Source: CAVSUZ01 sp963834715
Lineage (GTDB): Bacteria; Pseudomonadota; Alphaproteobacteria; Acetobacterales; Acetobacteraceae
NCBI GenBank assembly: GCA_963834715.1
Contig: CAWIDE010000001.1
Location: 1-64,000 of the forward strand
DNA length: 64,000 nt
Reading direction: 5' to 3'
How positions within the stretch are numbered: position 1 is the stretch's first letter; each line of letters opens with the position of its first letter. A model generated the notes under the pieces. The model did not search any database, was not told where the DNA came from, and saw nothing but the letters and a program-made list of their open reading frames with translations. The position numbers and the translations under genes are program-made. Positions 36,368-46,814 of this stretch are shown piece after piece.

Positions 36368-36406
36368 TGGATCGCCACGCCCCGCTTTGCGGGGCTCGCG
36401 ATGACG
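36368..36406. repeat. REP element family C, copy 1
   Basis: TGGATCGCCACGCCCCGC, a short loop, GCGGGGCTCGCGATGACG. It is nearly identical to 36,841-36,879; a degenerate form lies at 36,466-36,503. This is the classical alphaproteobacterial REP shape. Confidence 0.85.
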
Positions 36407-36496
36407 GGCGAACGGGCGGTGCGCCTGGATCACGGGGTCGGTGCCACGCAGGACGCCGGTAGTGCCTTGGATTGCTCCGGCCTTGCGGTTTTTGCG

Positions 36497-36808
36497 ATGA
36501 CGGGGTTTGGACTGACCCGGCCCAAGCAGCCGGCTGTCTACATCATGGCCAGCCAGCGCAATGGGACGCTCTACGTTGGGGTGACATCGGACTTTGCCCG
36601 GCGCGTCTAGGGGCACCGGAACGGCAGCGTACCAGGTTTCACCAAGCGATATGGTTGCAAACTTCTCGTTTATTTCGAGTTACACCAGGATATGCGGTCG
36701 GCTATCGCGCGGGAGAAGCAGATTAAAGCAGGCACTCGGGCGAAGAAGCTTGCTCTAATCGAGAAGGGGAATCCAACTTGGCGCGACCTTTACGATGAGA
36801 TCGTGTGA
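36497..36808 (+). pseudogene. GIY-YIG nuclease, in-frame TAG
   Basis: This is a small GIY-YIG endonuclease-like protein: VYIMASQRNGTLYVGVTSDF (VYI/YVG signature), then GSVPGFTKRYGCKLLVYFEL, SAIAREKQIKAGTRAKKLAL and NPTWRDLYDEI. At 36,608-36,610 a TAG interrupts between FARRV and GHRNG. Family members have Trp there (RVWEHR-type), so TGG has become TAG. Apart from that stop the frame is open to TGA at 36,806. Total length is about 103 codons. REP copies lie on both sides. This family is abundant and its role uncertain. Confidence 0.8.
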
Positions 36809-36840
36809 CGCACCGGGTCGGCCCTCCGGTGCGGTAGGCC

Positions 36841-36879
36841 TGGATCGCCACGCCCCGCTGCGCGGGGCTCGCGATGACG
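36841..36879. repeat. REP element family C, copy 2
   Basis: TGGATCGCCACGCCCCGC TGC GCGGGGCTCGCGATGACG, on the far side of the GIY-YIG gene from copy 1. Confidence 0.85.
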
Positions 36880-36914
36880 AGGCGGTGCGCTCCTCGCAAT
36901 GACACGTGTAGGGA

Positions 36915-36949
36915 CCAACAAAAAGGGCGGGCCGTGTGGCCCGCCCGAT
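36915..36949 (-). terminator. groESL terminator
   Basis: Read on the minus strand: GGGCGGGCC, loop ACAC, GGCCCGCCC, then TTTTTG. It lies about 25 bp after the groEL stop. Confidence 0.92.
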
Positions 36950-36973
36950 TGGTAACGTCTGAGACGACCCGGA

Positions 36974-38611
<1,638 letters not shown>

Positions 38612-38660
38612 TTTCGATTATTCCCTGGTTATCTGAACGAAGCTGTTGATGAAGGCCCGC

Positions 38661-38975
38661 TCAGGCAGCCTTCTTCTTAGCGACAGAGGCGTCCACGACG
38701 CCCATGATGTCGGACTCTTTCATGATCAGCAGCTCTTCGCCGTCGATCTTGACCTCGGTGCCCGACCACTTACCGAACAGAATGCGGTCGCCTGCCTTCA
38801 CGTCCAACTGGACGATCTGGCCCTGCTCATTGCGAGCGCCGGGGCCAACCGCGATGACCTCACCCTCAATGGGCTTTTCCTTGGCAGTGTCGGGGATAAT
38901 GATGCCGCCGGCGGTCTTTTCCTCGGCTTCGATGCGCCGGACCACGACCCGGTCGTGGAGGGGACGAAACTTCAT
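38661..38975 (-). CDS. groES: GroES co-chaperonin
   Basis: This is the 10-kDa lid of the chaperonin. The start is ATG 38975 (MKFRPLHDRVVVRRIEAEEK) with GGAGCGAT upstream. The mobile loop KTAGGIIIPDTAKEKPIEGE and the dome region are present. It is 104 residues and ends VAKKKAA, slightly longer than average. It is the first gene of the operon. A longer frame exists upstream but encodes no family sequence. Confidence 0.98.
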   Translation of the reverse strand: MKFRPLHDRVVVRRIEAEEKTAGGIIIPDTAKEKPIEGEVIAVGPGARNEQGQIVQLDVKAGDRILFGKWSGTEVKIDGEELLIMKESDIMGVVDASVAKKKAA

Positions 38976-39054
38976 ACGGATCGCTCCTGGTATGATTGAT
39001 AGATGAATGGGTTGCGAGCAGGGGTGCCGCCCCAGATGAGAGCGCGGCACGTTG

Positions 39055-39081
39055 CTAGCACTCCCGGTCTGGGAGTGCCAG
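39055..39081. promoter_or_regulatory. CIRCE operator (HrcA binding site)
   Basis: CTAGCACTC, nine bases, GAGTGCCAG: an inverted repeat matching the CIRCE consensus (TTAGCACTC-N9-GAGTGCTAA) closely. It lies between the promoter and groES, so heat-shock repression of groESL by HrcA is expected. Confidence 0.95.
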
Positions 39082-39082
39082 C

Positions 39083-39111
39083 GATCTAGTCTCGTTGCGG
39101 GGCCAAGTCAA
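39083..39111 (-). promoter_or_regulatory. groESL promoter
   Basis: On the minus strand TTGACT, 17 bases, TAGATC, directly followed by CIRCE. The spacing and position fit a housekeeping-sigma promoter. Confidence 0.75.
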
Positions 39112-39240
39112 GACCGGCAGCAATGTAAGATGAGGAGTGATAACGTACTGATATCACTTCATTTTTTTCTTGCGACTCGTGATCCGGACGCTAGCATGAT
39201 CGTTGGGGCCTCGACTGGAAAAAGGGAGACTGCACGGATT

Positions 39241-39498
39241 ATGAGTTTCGCGTTGCAGTTAAAAGACTACCGCCTGACCACAGCTGAGATTCTCTACCGC
39301 ATGCCGGATCATCCGGAAATTCTGCAGAGCTTTATCTGGCAGGACATGGACCTTGCGCCGGAGTACCCGGTGCTGCGCAAGTTTCTGGCGTTCTGGCAGC
39401 GGGAACTGGACGGGCCGCTGCATTCGGTTCGGGTTGCGTCCGCGAAAGTGGTCCGGCCGGCGTCGTATCGGCACCCGGTGTTGCTGCGGTTGCAGTGA
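39241..39498 (+). CDS. usg: Usg family protein
   Basis: This 85-residue protein is of the alphaproteobacterial Usg family: LQLKDYRLTTAEILYRMPDH, PEILQSFIWQDMDLAPEYPV, LRKFLAFWQRELDGPLHSVR. An old label connects Usg with tryptophan metabolism, but no activity is established. ATG 39241 gives the right length; a frame open further upstream is the groESL control region and is not coding. It is divergent from groES and convergent with the antiporter. Confidence 0.85.
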   Translation: MSFALQLKDYRLTTAEILYRMPDHPEILQSFIWQDMDLAPEYPVLRKFLAFWQRELDGPLHSVRVASAKVVRPASYRHPVLLRLQ

Positions 39499-39505
39499 CG
39501 CTGTC

Positions 39506-39560
39506 GCCCTCACCCGGCGCGCTGCCGCGCGCCGACCTCTCCCGCAAGCGGGAGAGGTGA
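39506..39560. repeat. Palindromic repeat family B, copy at the antiporter 3' end
   Basis: CCCTCACCCGGCGCGCTGCC followed by CTCTCCCGCAAGCGGGAGAG. It covers the final codons of the CPA2 antiporter gene (read there as SPLPLAGEVGARQRAG). Confidence 0.88.
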
Positions 39561-41336
39561 ATAAGGTTGGCTCTCGGTCTGGTCCTCGGTATCCGCTTCA
39601 AACAGCTCCTGAAGCTCCTGAGCGGCCTGCTGTGTGCTTTGGATGAGCTGGGTTTCGTCGTGGGCGATAGCCTGCGTCTCCTCCAGATTGCGTTCGTCGT
39701 GTTCTCGGAAGAGCTCGATGGCACGGCGTGCGGTGTCTTCAGGGATGCCGAGTTCGTCTAGCAGGATCTCGGCGAGCCGTAGGCTGGAGAAGAAGGTCTC
39801 GCGCACGATGGCTTTCACGCCGCGGTCCATCAGCAGGTGCGCGTGATGCCGGTTGCGCGCGCGGGCCAGGATGACGAGGTGCGGAAAGTGGCGCCGGGCC
39901 ATGTCCACGACCTGCAGGCCCTCGTCCACATCGTCCAGGGCGACAACCAGGATGCGGGCCTTGTCGGCGCCAGCCGCCCGAAGGATCTCCTCGCGGGCTG
40001 GGTTTCCCAGGTAAACCTTGCCACCAAAGCGCCGGATGACCTCGACCTGCGAGGGACTTTTATCCAGGGCGATGAAGGGGATTCGCTGCATGCGAAGGAT
40101 CCGGCCGACGATCTGGCCCATGCGCCCGAAGCCGCAGATCAGGATCCGGGCGGGCGGCGCTTCGATGCGGTCCGGGGGAGGCTCCCGGCGCCGTTCGAGA
40201 CGGGGAAGCACGAGTCGTTCAGACCCGGTGAAGAGGATGGGCGCCAGCATCATGGAGAGAGCGACGACGACGGTTGCGAAGTCGGCATGCGGCTGATCGA
40301 GGGCACCGGTAGCGACCGCGGTTCCGAACAGGACGAAGCTGAATTCGCTTCCTTCCGGCAGGGCAAGGCTGAAGCGGAGCGCGATCCGGGCGGAGCGGCG
40401 TTTTATCAGTTCTACGGTGAAGGCCACGGCGGCCTTGACTAGCAGCAGCACCGGCACTGCGATGACGACTGCCGCGGGGTGCCGCAGCACGAGGCCGAGG
40501 TTGGCGGACATGCCGATGGAGATGAAGAAGAAGCCGAGGAGCAGACCCTCGAACGGCTCGACATCCGCCTGGATCTCGTGGCGGTACTCGGAGTCGGAAA
40601 GGATGACGCCGGCCATGAAGGCCCCGAGCGACATCGAGAGCCCGGCCCAGTCGGCGAGCGCGGCCGTGCCTGCGACCAGGAAAAGTGCGGTGGCGGTGAA
40701 GACCTCCTGAGTCTGGGCGCCGCCGACCAGGCGGAAGATGGGGCGGATAAGAAAGCTGCCGCCGACCAGAATAACCGCGATCGCGATGACGTCGCGGAGA
40801 ACGGCCTGCCAGGGCACGTGAGTGGGCAAGGCGGGATTGGAGAGCAGGGGCACGAGGGCGACCAGGGGAATGAAGGCGACGTCCTGAAACAGGAGGACGG
40901 CGAAGCTGTCACGCCCGGCGGGGGAAGAGAGCAGGTTGCGCTCTTGCAGCATCGGCAGGACGATGGCGGTGGAGGAGAGGGCCAGGCCGAAGCCGAGCAC
41001 GACCGCGCCGGTCCAGGGGACGCCGGCGAGATGGGCGAGGGCCGTGAGCAGGATGGCGCTGGGGATCAGTTGTCCCAGACCGAGGCCCAGGATGGTTTTG
41101 CGCAGCACCCAAATCCGGTGTGGCTGCAGCTCCAGCCCGATCAAGAACAGGAGCATGATCACGCCGAGTTCCGATACGTCGGCGATGCGCTGGACGTCGG
41201 TGACCAGGCGGAAACCGGAGGGACCGATGAGGACGCCCGCGATCAGGTAACCGAGGATGCTGCCGAAGCCCAGGCGGCGCGAGATCGGCACGGCGATGGC
41301 AGTCGCACCGAGCAGGATCACCAGGGTTTCGAGCAT
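39510..41336 (-). CDS. CPA2 monovalent cation:proton antiporter (Kef-type with TrkA-N)
   Basis: This membrane antiporter/efflux protein of the Kef type has ~13 N-terminal membrane helices (LGYLIAGVLIGPSGFRLV, LLFLIGLELQPHRIW, FGLALSSTAIVLPMLQERN with the family Q, FAVLLFQDVAFIPLVALVP). A TrkA-N Rossmann domain starts at RILICGFGRMGQIVGRIL, with an acidic tail (EETQAIAHDETQLIQSTQQA). It probably exports K+ in exchange for protons; glutathione gating cannot be judged. It has 608 residues. The last ~16 are encoded by repeat B, an extension beyond the normal end. Confidence 0.9.
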   Translation of the reverse strand: MLETLVILLGATAIAVPISRRLGFGSILGYLIAGVLIGPSGFRLVTDVQRIADVSELGVIMLLFLIGLELQPHRIWVLRKTILGLGLGQLIPSAILLTALAHLAGVPWTGAVVLGFGLALSSTAIVLPMLQERNLLSSPAGRDSFAVLLFQDVAFIPLVALVPLLSNPALPTHVPWQAVLRDVIAIAVILVGGSFLIRPIFRLVGGAQTQEVFTATALFLVAGTAALADWAGLSMSLGAFMAGVILSDSEYRHEIQADVEPFEGLLLGFFFISIGMSANLGLVLRHPAAVVIAVPVLLLVKAAVAFTVELIKRRSARIALRFSLALPEGSEFSFVLFGTAVATGALDQPHADFATVVVALSMMLAPILFTGSERLVLPRLERRREPPPDRIEAPPARILICGFGRMGQIVGRILRMQRIPFIALDKSPSQVEVIRRFGGKVYLGNPAREEILRAAGADKARILVVALDDVDEGLQVVDMARRHFPHLVILARARNRHHAHLLMDRGVKAIVRETFFSSLRLAEILLDELGIPEDTARRAIELFREHDERNLEETQAIAHDETQLIQSTQQAAQELQELFEADTEDQTESQPYSPLPLAGEVGARQRAG

Positions 41337-41411
41337 GGGACGCTCTTGGCTACTTTTGGGTGTGGCGTCCAGGGCGAGAAGGGTACGGCCGGGGGCAACT
41401 CGTCCTTAGCT

Positions 41412-41844
41412 AGTCATCCGCGCCGAGGACTTCGACCGGCCGATCGCCGGGTCAGGCGAGTGGTTCGCGCCGTATGTCGAACGTCAGGTCCGAGACATGC
41501 TGGGCGAGAGCAGCGCCTCTCGGACCATCGTCGATCAGGTTTGCAGCCTGATCCGGCGGAATCTCGGGCATGAACCGGTCACGCTCGAAAGCATCGCGGC
41601 CGCTCTTGGTGTTTCCACGCGGTCCTTGCAGCGCCATCTCGCAGCGGAGCAAACCTCGCTACGCGAACTCACGCGCGAGATCCGCGTTGCCGAAGCCAAG
41701 ACCCTGCTCTCGGACGGGCGCCTCCGCAGTGGCACCGTCGCGCACGCGCTTGGCTATGCTGATAGCACCGCCTTCTGGCGGGCCTTCAAATCCTGGTCCG
41801 GGATGTCCCCGCGAACCTTTTCGCGAACGTCGCGCAAGTCATGA
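41412..41844 (+). pseudogene. AraC-family regulator remnant (DNA-binding half only)
   Basis: The frame reads VIRAEDFDRPIAGSGEWFAP, then the AraC DNA-binding domain: LESIAAALGVSTRSLQRHLA, LRELTREIRVAEAKTLLSDG, VAHALGYADSTAFWRAFKSW, SGMSPRTF. The first Met (41,497) lies just before the HTH, and a TAG precedes the frame at about 41,409. The ~200-residue effector domain is missing, so it is most likely a 5'-truncated gene. If translated from 41,497 it would be a 115-residue stand-alone HTH protein. Confidence 0.7.
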
Positions 41845-42083
41845 GCGCGGCGAGGGGCCGAGTTGGCCGACTCATTTAAGCCAGTTAACGAACCCAAATC
41901 TTTCGTCCGTCAGCCGTGGTGGCGCCTCGGTGTTCTCGGCGATCGTGACCGGCCCTATGCGAGTCTGCCGATTGGATAGTGAACGTGGTTAAGGATCTGA
42001 AGGAGAGTTTAATGGTAGCCGGGGTACACGTGCACTGATCCCTGGACTCGCCAGGGGGCGAAATCGGGCTATACCGACGTGCC

Positions 42084-43172
42084 ATGCCGTTCGACACGCG
42101 TACGCTCGCCGCCGACGCCAAGGCGGACCGGGCGGCCGGCCCGGAAAATCGCCGTTTGGTCGCAACCTGGCTATTTGCGATCTGCGGCATGATCCTGATC
42201 ATGGTGGTTCTGGGCGGGCTGACCCGGCTGACGGGGGCCGGACTGTCGATCATGGAATGGAAGCCGGTGGCGGGCGCGCTGCCCCCGCTCAGTCATGCCG
42301 AGTGGGAGAAGCTGTTCGCGCTCTATAAGGGCATTCCACAGTACCAGATCCTGCATCCGCGGATGGGGCTTGCCGGCTTCCAGGGGCTGTTCTGGATGGA
42401 GTGGGTGCATCGGCTATGGGGGCGGCTGATCGGGGTGGCGTTCCTAGTGCCGCTGGTGTGGTTCTGGGCGACCGGGCGGGTTGAGCGTCGGTTGCGGCCG
42501 TGGCTTGCGTTGCTGTTTTTGCTTGGCGGGCTGCAGGGGGCGATAGGCTGGTTCATGGTGGCGTCCGGATTTTTTCCGGATAGCACGGCGGTGGCGCCGA
42601 TCCGCCTCGCGGTTCACTTGGCGCTGGCGCTGGCGCTTTATACGGCGATCCTGTGGACTGGGATGGAGGTGCTGCGCCCGGCCGGCGATGCTGGCGCGCG
42701 GGCGCCATGGTTGCGGCGAAGCCTGTTGGTGTTTCTCTCGCTGCTTATGGTGACCATTGTCGCCGGGAGCTTGGTGGCGGGGACGCACGCGGGGTTCGAG
42801 TTCAACACATTTCCGCTCATGGAAGGGCATCTCTTGCCATCTGGTTATGCGCGACTGCAGCCGTTCGTGCGTAACCTGACGCAGAATCTGGCGGCAGTGC
42901 AGTTCGATCACCGGATTTTGGCGACATTGACGGCGCTGGCGGGTGCGATGGTGGTGGCAGTCGGGCTGCGGCACCCGTCGCGGCGGGTGCGGCGGACGGC
43001 AATGGCGGTTGGCGCGGTGGTGGTGACGCAATATCTGCTTGGGGTGGCCACGCTGCTTTTGGTTGTGCCGGTGCAGGTTGCCGTGGTGCATCAGACCAAT
43101 GCCGTGCTGGTGCTAACGGCCGGGCTGTACGCGCTGCACGCCACGCGTGTGATCAACGGGATAAGGGACTGA
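42084..43172 (+). CDS. ctaA: CtaA, heme A synthase
   Basis: CtaA oxidises heme O to heme A for aa3-type cytochrome oxidase. It has eight membrane helices; motifs include VVLGGLTRLTGAGLSIMEW near residue 42, EWEKLFALYKGIPQYQ, FWMEWVHRLWGRLIG (heme ligand His) and later FDHRILATLTAL and VVHQTNAVLVL (His ligands). It is the alphaproteobacterial type-2 form, with the long EW...P loop and no N-terminal Cys pair. It is 362 residues and intact. tldD starts 2 bp after its stop. Its presence implies an aa3 oxidase elsewhere. Confidence 0.96.
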   Translation: MPFDTRTLAADAKADRAAGPENRRLVATWLFAICGMILIMVVLGGLTRLTGAGLSIMEWKPVAGALPPLSHAEWEKLFALYKGIPQYQILHPRMGLAGFQGLFWMEWVHRLWGRLIGVAFLVPLVWFWATGRVERRLRPWLALLFLLGGLQGAIGWFMVASGFFPDSTAVAPIRLAVHLALALALYTAILWTGMEVLRPAGDAGARAPWLRRSLLVFLSLLMVTIVAGSLVAGTHAGFEFNTFPLMEGHLLPSGYARLQPFVRNLTQNLAAVQFDHRILATLTALAGAMVVAVGLRHPSRRVRRTAMAVGAVVVTQYLLGVATLLLVVPVQVAVVHQTNAVLVLTAGLYALHATRVINGIRD

Positions 43173-43174
43173 CG

Positions 43175-44614
43175 ATGTCAGCTTTGGCAGCAACCGACCG
43201 GCTTTTTTTCGAGCGCGCGGACGCCATGCTCGCCCGCGAGGACGCCGAGCGGATCATGGGGACGGCGCTCGCGAAGTCGGATGACGGGGAGCTGTTCCTG
43301 GAATACCGCGAGAGCGAGCACCTGAACCTGGATGATGGGCGGATCCGCAGCGCGGGGTTCGACACGTCGCTAGGCTTTGGATTGCGCGCGGTGGCGGGCG
43401 AGTCGACGGGATACGCCCATGCGGGCGAGATCTCGGAGCCGGCGCTGCGGCGCGCGGCGGAGAGCGTCACCGCGGTGGCCGTGGGACATTCGGGGACGAA
43501 GACGGAACCGCCGCGGGCTACGAACGCGCGGCTGTATGACGAGGCGAACCCGCTTGGGGAAGCAGGGTTTTCTGCGCGCACGGCGTTACTCTCGGAGATC
43601 GACGCGTATGCGCGGGGGAAGGACGCTCGGGTGAAGCAGGTAATGGCTTCGCTCGCGGGCGAGTGGCAGGCGGTGCAGATCATCCGCGCGGATGGCATGC
43701 GGGTAGCTGACCTGCGTCCGCTGGTGCGGTTGAATGTATCGATCGTGGTTGAGCAGAGCGGCCGACGTGAGACGGGGAGTTACGGCAGCGGCGGCAGGTT
43801 CGGCTACAGCCGGATCGTGACCCCGGAGAGCTGGCGGTATGCCGTGGATGAGGCATTGCGCCAGGCGTTGGTGAACCTGGACAGCCGGCCGGCGCCAGCC
43901 GGCGAGATGGAGGTGGTGCTGGGGCCTGGATGGCCCGGCATTCTGTTGCACGAGGCGATCGGGCATGGGCTGGAGGGGGACTTCAACCGCAAAGAGACCT
44001 CGGCGTTTGCCGGTCTGCTTGGTCAGCGGATCGCCGCGCCGGGGGTGACGGTGGTTGATGACGGGACGCTGGCCGACCGGCGGGGCAGTCTGACGGTGGA
44101 TGACGAAGGCACGCCAAGCAGCCGGACGGTGTTGATCGAAAACGGTATTCTGACGGAGTTTATGCAGGATCGCCTGAATGCCCGCTTGATGGGGGTGCGG
44201 CCGACGGGGAATGGCCGGCGAGAGTCGTTCGCGCATGCTCCGATGCCGCGGATGACGAATACCATTATGCTCGGGGGGGCGCACAGCCAGGAGGAGATGA
44301 TCCGTTCGGTCAAGCGGGGTGTGTTTGCGGTGAACTTTGGCGGCGGGCAGGTGGATATTACGTCGGGGAAGTTCGTGTTCTCCATGAACGAGGCTTATCT
44401 CATCGAGGACGGCAAGGTGACGTCGCCAGTAAAGGGGGCGACGCTGATCGGCAACGGACCCGACGCGCTGACGAAGGTGGAGATGGTCGGGAACGACATG
44501 GCGCTTGATCCCGGGATCGGGACCTGCGGCAAAAACGGCCAGGGTGTGCCAGTGGGGGTAGGCCAGCCGACGATCAAGTTGCGCGGACTGACGGTGGGTG
44601 GCACGGCAGCGTAA
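43175..44614 (+). CDS. tldD: TldD metalloprotease
   Basis: TldD, with TldE/PmbA, forms a zinc protease that degrades unfolded peptides and processes some RiPPs. Features are YRESEHLNLDDGRIRSAGFD at the front, the zinc motif LLHEAIGHGLEGDFNRK (HExxH), and the C-terminal FGGGQVDITSGKFVFSMNEAY and MALDPGIGTCGKNGQGVPVG. It has 479 residues, full length. It starts 2 bp after ctaA, so they form an operon. No tldE is seen in this window. Confidence 0.96.
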   Translation: MSALAATDRLFFERADAMLAREDAERIMGTALAKSDDGELFLEYRESEHLNLDDGRIRSAGFDTSLGFGLRAVAGESTGYAHAGEISEPALRRAAESVTAVAVGHSGTKTEPPRATNARLYDEANPLGEAGFSARTALLSEIDAYARGKDARVKQVMASLAGEWQAVQIIRADGMRVADLRPLVRLNVSIVVEQSGRRETGSYGSGGRFGYSRIVTPESWRYAVDEALRQALVNLDSRPAPAGEMEVVLGPGWPGILLHEAIGHGLEGDFNRKETSAFAGLLGQRIAAPGVTVVDDGTLADRRGSLTVDDEGTPSSRTVLIENGILTEFMQDRLNARLMGVRPTGNGRRESFAHAPMPRMTNTIMLGGAHSQEEMIRSVKRGVFAVNFGGGQVDITSGKFVFSMNEAYLIEDGKVTSPVKGATLIGNGPDALTKVEMVGNDMALDPGIGTCGKNGQGVPVGVGQPTIKLRGLTVGGTAA

Positions 44615-44655
44615 TTATTCGAGGTTGAAGATTCCAACTCGACACGTCCGCTAGT

Positions 44656-45435
44656 TTGTGTCGAAGTAATCGGGTGGTGAAATCGTTCAGGAGCATTGTC
44701 GCAACAATTGGCGCGGCCGCTGTGCTGGCCTGCTTTTCTGGACAGGCGTTAGCGGACCGGGGGTGCCCGGAAGATCCGCCTACGCCTGTTATGAAACTGT
44801 CGCACCTTCGGGCGGCGCTGACGCACGGGCAGGAGGGGATTATCGTGGCGATGGGTTCGTCCTCGACCGCGGGGACGATGGCGTCGGACCCGGCCCGGAC
44901 GTACCCGGCCGAGTTGCAGTCATATCTATCGGCGGCGCTGCCGAGCAGGCATATCGCGGTGATAAATCGTGGTATTGGCGGTCAGGACGCGGTGCGGGAG
45001 TTCGCCCGGCTTGAGGCCGATGCGATTGCGGTGCGCCCGCAGCTTGTTGTGTGGCAGGTCGGTGCGAATGCGGTGCTGCGCGGGATGGACTCCCAGGTGT
45101 TTCGCGATCTGGTGACGGCGGGGGTTCGTGAACTGCAGGCTGCGGATATCGACGTCATTCTTATGGACAATCAGCGCTCGCCAAAGCTGCTGGCGTCGCA
45201 TCAAGATGCCGTGGTGAATGAGACGCTGGCGGAGATCGCCCATCAGACGGGCGCGTCTCTATTTTCGCGGGACCGGCTAATGGAGTCCTGGGAAGACGAG
45301 GGGGACGGGCCGGTGCGGTTCGTCGCTGCCGACGGGCTGCACCATAACGATCTTGGTTACCGCTGTATCGCACGCGCGCTGGGGAGCGAAATAGCGGCGG
45401 GGGTGACGCCGGCGGCGCTGTCGGCCAGTCGCTAG
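44656..45435 (+). CDS. Exported SGNH/GDSL-type hydrolase
   Basis: This secreted SGNH hydrolase has a signal region IVATIGAAAVLACFSGQALA. The block I Ser is in IIVAMGSSSTAGTMASDP, block II is VINRGIGGQDAVREF (Gly), block III VWQVGANAVLRG (Asn) and block V AADGLHHNDLGYRC (Asp and His). The whole catalytic set is there, so it is probably an esterase or deacylase on envelope or sugar substrates. Length is about 250 residues, with the start uncertain in the first ten codons (annotated frame opens with MCRSNRV, TTG or GTG possible). It is alone, followed by repeat B. Confidence 0.88.
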   Translation: MCRSNRVVKSFRSIVATIGAAAVLACFSGQALADRGCPEDPPTPVMKLSHLRAALTHGQEGIIVAMGSSSTAGTMASDPARTYPAELQSYLSAALPSRHIAVINRGIGGQDAVREFARLEADAIAVRPQLVVWQVGANAVLRGMDSQVFRDLVTAGVRELQAADIDVILMDNQRSPKLLASHQDAVVNETLAEIAHQTGASLFSRDRLMESWEDEGDGPVRFVAADGLHHNDLGYRCIARALGSEIAAGVTPAALSASR

Positions 45436-45442
45436 CTACTCG

Positions 45443-45497
45443 GCGCCCTCACCCGGCGCGCTGTTCGCGCCGACCTCTCCCGCAAAGCGGGAGAGGT
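45443..45497. repeat. Palindromic repeat family B, copy 3
   Basis: GCCCTCACCCGGCGCGCTGT followed by CTCTCCCGCAAAGCGGGAGA. It comes right after the SGNH hydrolase stop. Confidence 0.88.
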
Positions 45498-45539
45498 AAG
45501 TAGGTGCGACGTCTGCGATCACTATGAATTCGCTTTAAC

Positions 45540-45597
45540 AACTCGGCGCGCTCAGTCCGCGCGCTGCGCCCGCCTCCCGGAGAGCTGGAGAGGTGAG
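45540..45597. repeat. Palindromic repeat family B, degenerate copy
   Basis: CTCGGCGCGCTCAGTCCGCG followed by CCTCCCGGAGAGCTGGAGAG. It is related to copy 3 but with changed stems. Confidence 0.55.
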
Positions 45598-46029
45598 TTT
45601 GGAGCTTCGTCTCCAGTCGCATGAACTCGTCCACATACGGGGAATCAGTTCCTTCGCGGGGTGATGATCAGCCGGCTATCGCAGTCAAGGACAACACCCG
45701 TGCGTCTGCTCACGATTTCGTGATTTTTTCCTTTCATTTACCTTTACGCAATGGTATGGGGGCGTGTCTTTTCGAAACGGAGAAAATTCCGATGCAATCG
45801 CCTTCGGCCTCCTCCACCGGCCTGCCGTCGAGCGCCAGCGCTGGTGATTCCCCACATGTTCAGCCTGCATCGTCTAAGGAGTTGCCGCGGACGCTTTTTC
45901 CCATTCCGCCGGAGATAGCCGATAGCGGACGCATCCGCATGGGCGCTGGTTGCCGCTTACCCCCCGCGCGGTAAGCCCAGGGTCCGCCCGCAAGCCCCGT
46001 TAAGTCCCGCTCGGTAGAACAGGTTCGGA

Positions 46030-46814
46030 ATGGGAATTGTCAAATTCTACCAACTGATCGACGGGGCGCGGCTGCCGCAGCGGGCGGACAAATCGGCGGC
46101 CGGAACTTTGCCGACCCGCGCATATCGCTATTGCGACGCCGTCACGACCGCTTCCGGATTCGGGTGGTGGGTCTTTCCCCCTATCGATCTTCAGTTGCTG
46201 TGGGATGGGAGGGTATCTACTGGCACTACGCGGGGGCGGCGAACTGGCTGCCGCTCCAACCGGCAGCGCAATTCCCCCATCAGGCGGCCCGATTCGATGC
46301 CGTCGCGCCGTCTGAGCTTTGCGGCTGCTCGCCACCGTTCCTGACCGCGCTGCCGGAACCCGGGGCCCTCCAGATCTGGACTGGCCTTATCGCGCGATCA
46401 GCGCCCGATTGGAGTCTCCTGGTCCGCGCACCAGCCAATTTGCCATTACCGGGCGGCTACGTCCTCTACGAAGGGGTAATCGAAACCGATCGCTGGTTCG
46501 GCCCGCTGTTCACCAATCTCAGGCTGACCCGCACCAACCAGCCAGTCACCCTGCGTGGCGACTTCCCGTTGGCCCAGGTGCAGCCGCTGCCGCGGTTGGC
46601 CTATGGTGACAGCACCTTGGACTCGATGGAACTCGTTCCCGGTATGGACCGGCTCCAACCCGATGACTGGGCTGACTACTACAATTCGATTGTCGTTCCG
46701 AATCTCTCGCCGGACCGGCCGCTCGGTTCCTATGCCGTTGCTGCCCGCCGGCGCCGCCATAAAGACAGATGCCCGATGCACGCCAGAGCGGCGCAGGAAG
46801 CCTATCCGGCATAA
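46030..46814 (+). CDS. DUF6065-like protein, frameshifted
   Basis: The first frame opens MGIVKFYQLIDGARLPQRAD, AYRYCDAVTTASGFGWWVFP, LQLLWDG. Near 46,210 reading passes to a second frame with WHYAGAANWLPLQPAAQFP, LIARSAPDWSLLVRAPANLP and VIETDRWFGPLFTNLRLTRT. The RYC-P...NxxGW and R-P-N-P-like layout resembles DUF6065, a family of unknown function sometimes near sugar or peptide modification genes. The joined length is about 260 residues. The end is convergent with the histidine kinase fusion gene, overlapping it by 13 bp. Confidence 0.6.

Larger units (their letters stand above)
45436..46029. other. Repeat-rich intergenic region
   Basis: About 590 bp with no gene I can support. It holds one full family B repeat and a divergent one. 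A short open frame at 45,792-45,974 (MQSPSASSTGLPSSASAGDS) is low-complexity and without a ribosome site that I trust. Confidence 0.55.

Noticed and set aside
28222..36610. TAG recoded as tryptophan in this organism
   Set aside because: Only two sites support it, and other genes (for example tig and moaA-region genes) use ordinary stops including TAG. Point mutation or miscall is simpler.
39052..39240. Longer Usg protein starting at 39,052
   Set aside because: That part covers CIRCE and the groESL promoter on the other strand and has no family match. ATG 39,241 gives the normal length.
45621..45974. Hypothetical protein in the repeat-rich gap
   Set aside because: The frame starts beside repeat B, is low in complexity and has no clear ribosome site or family.
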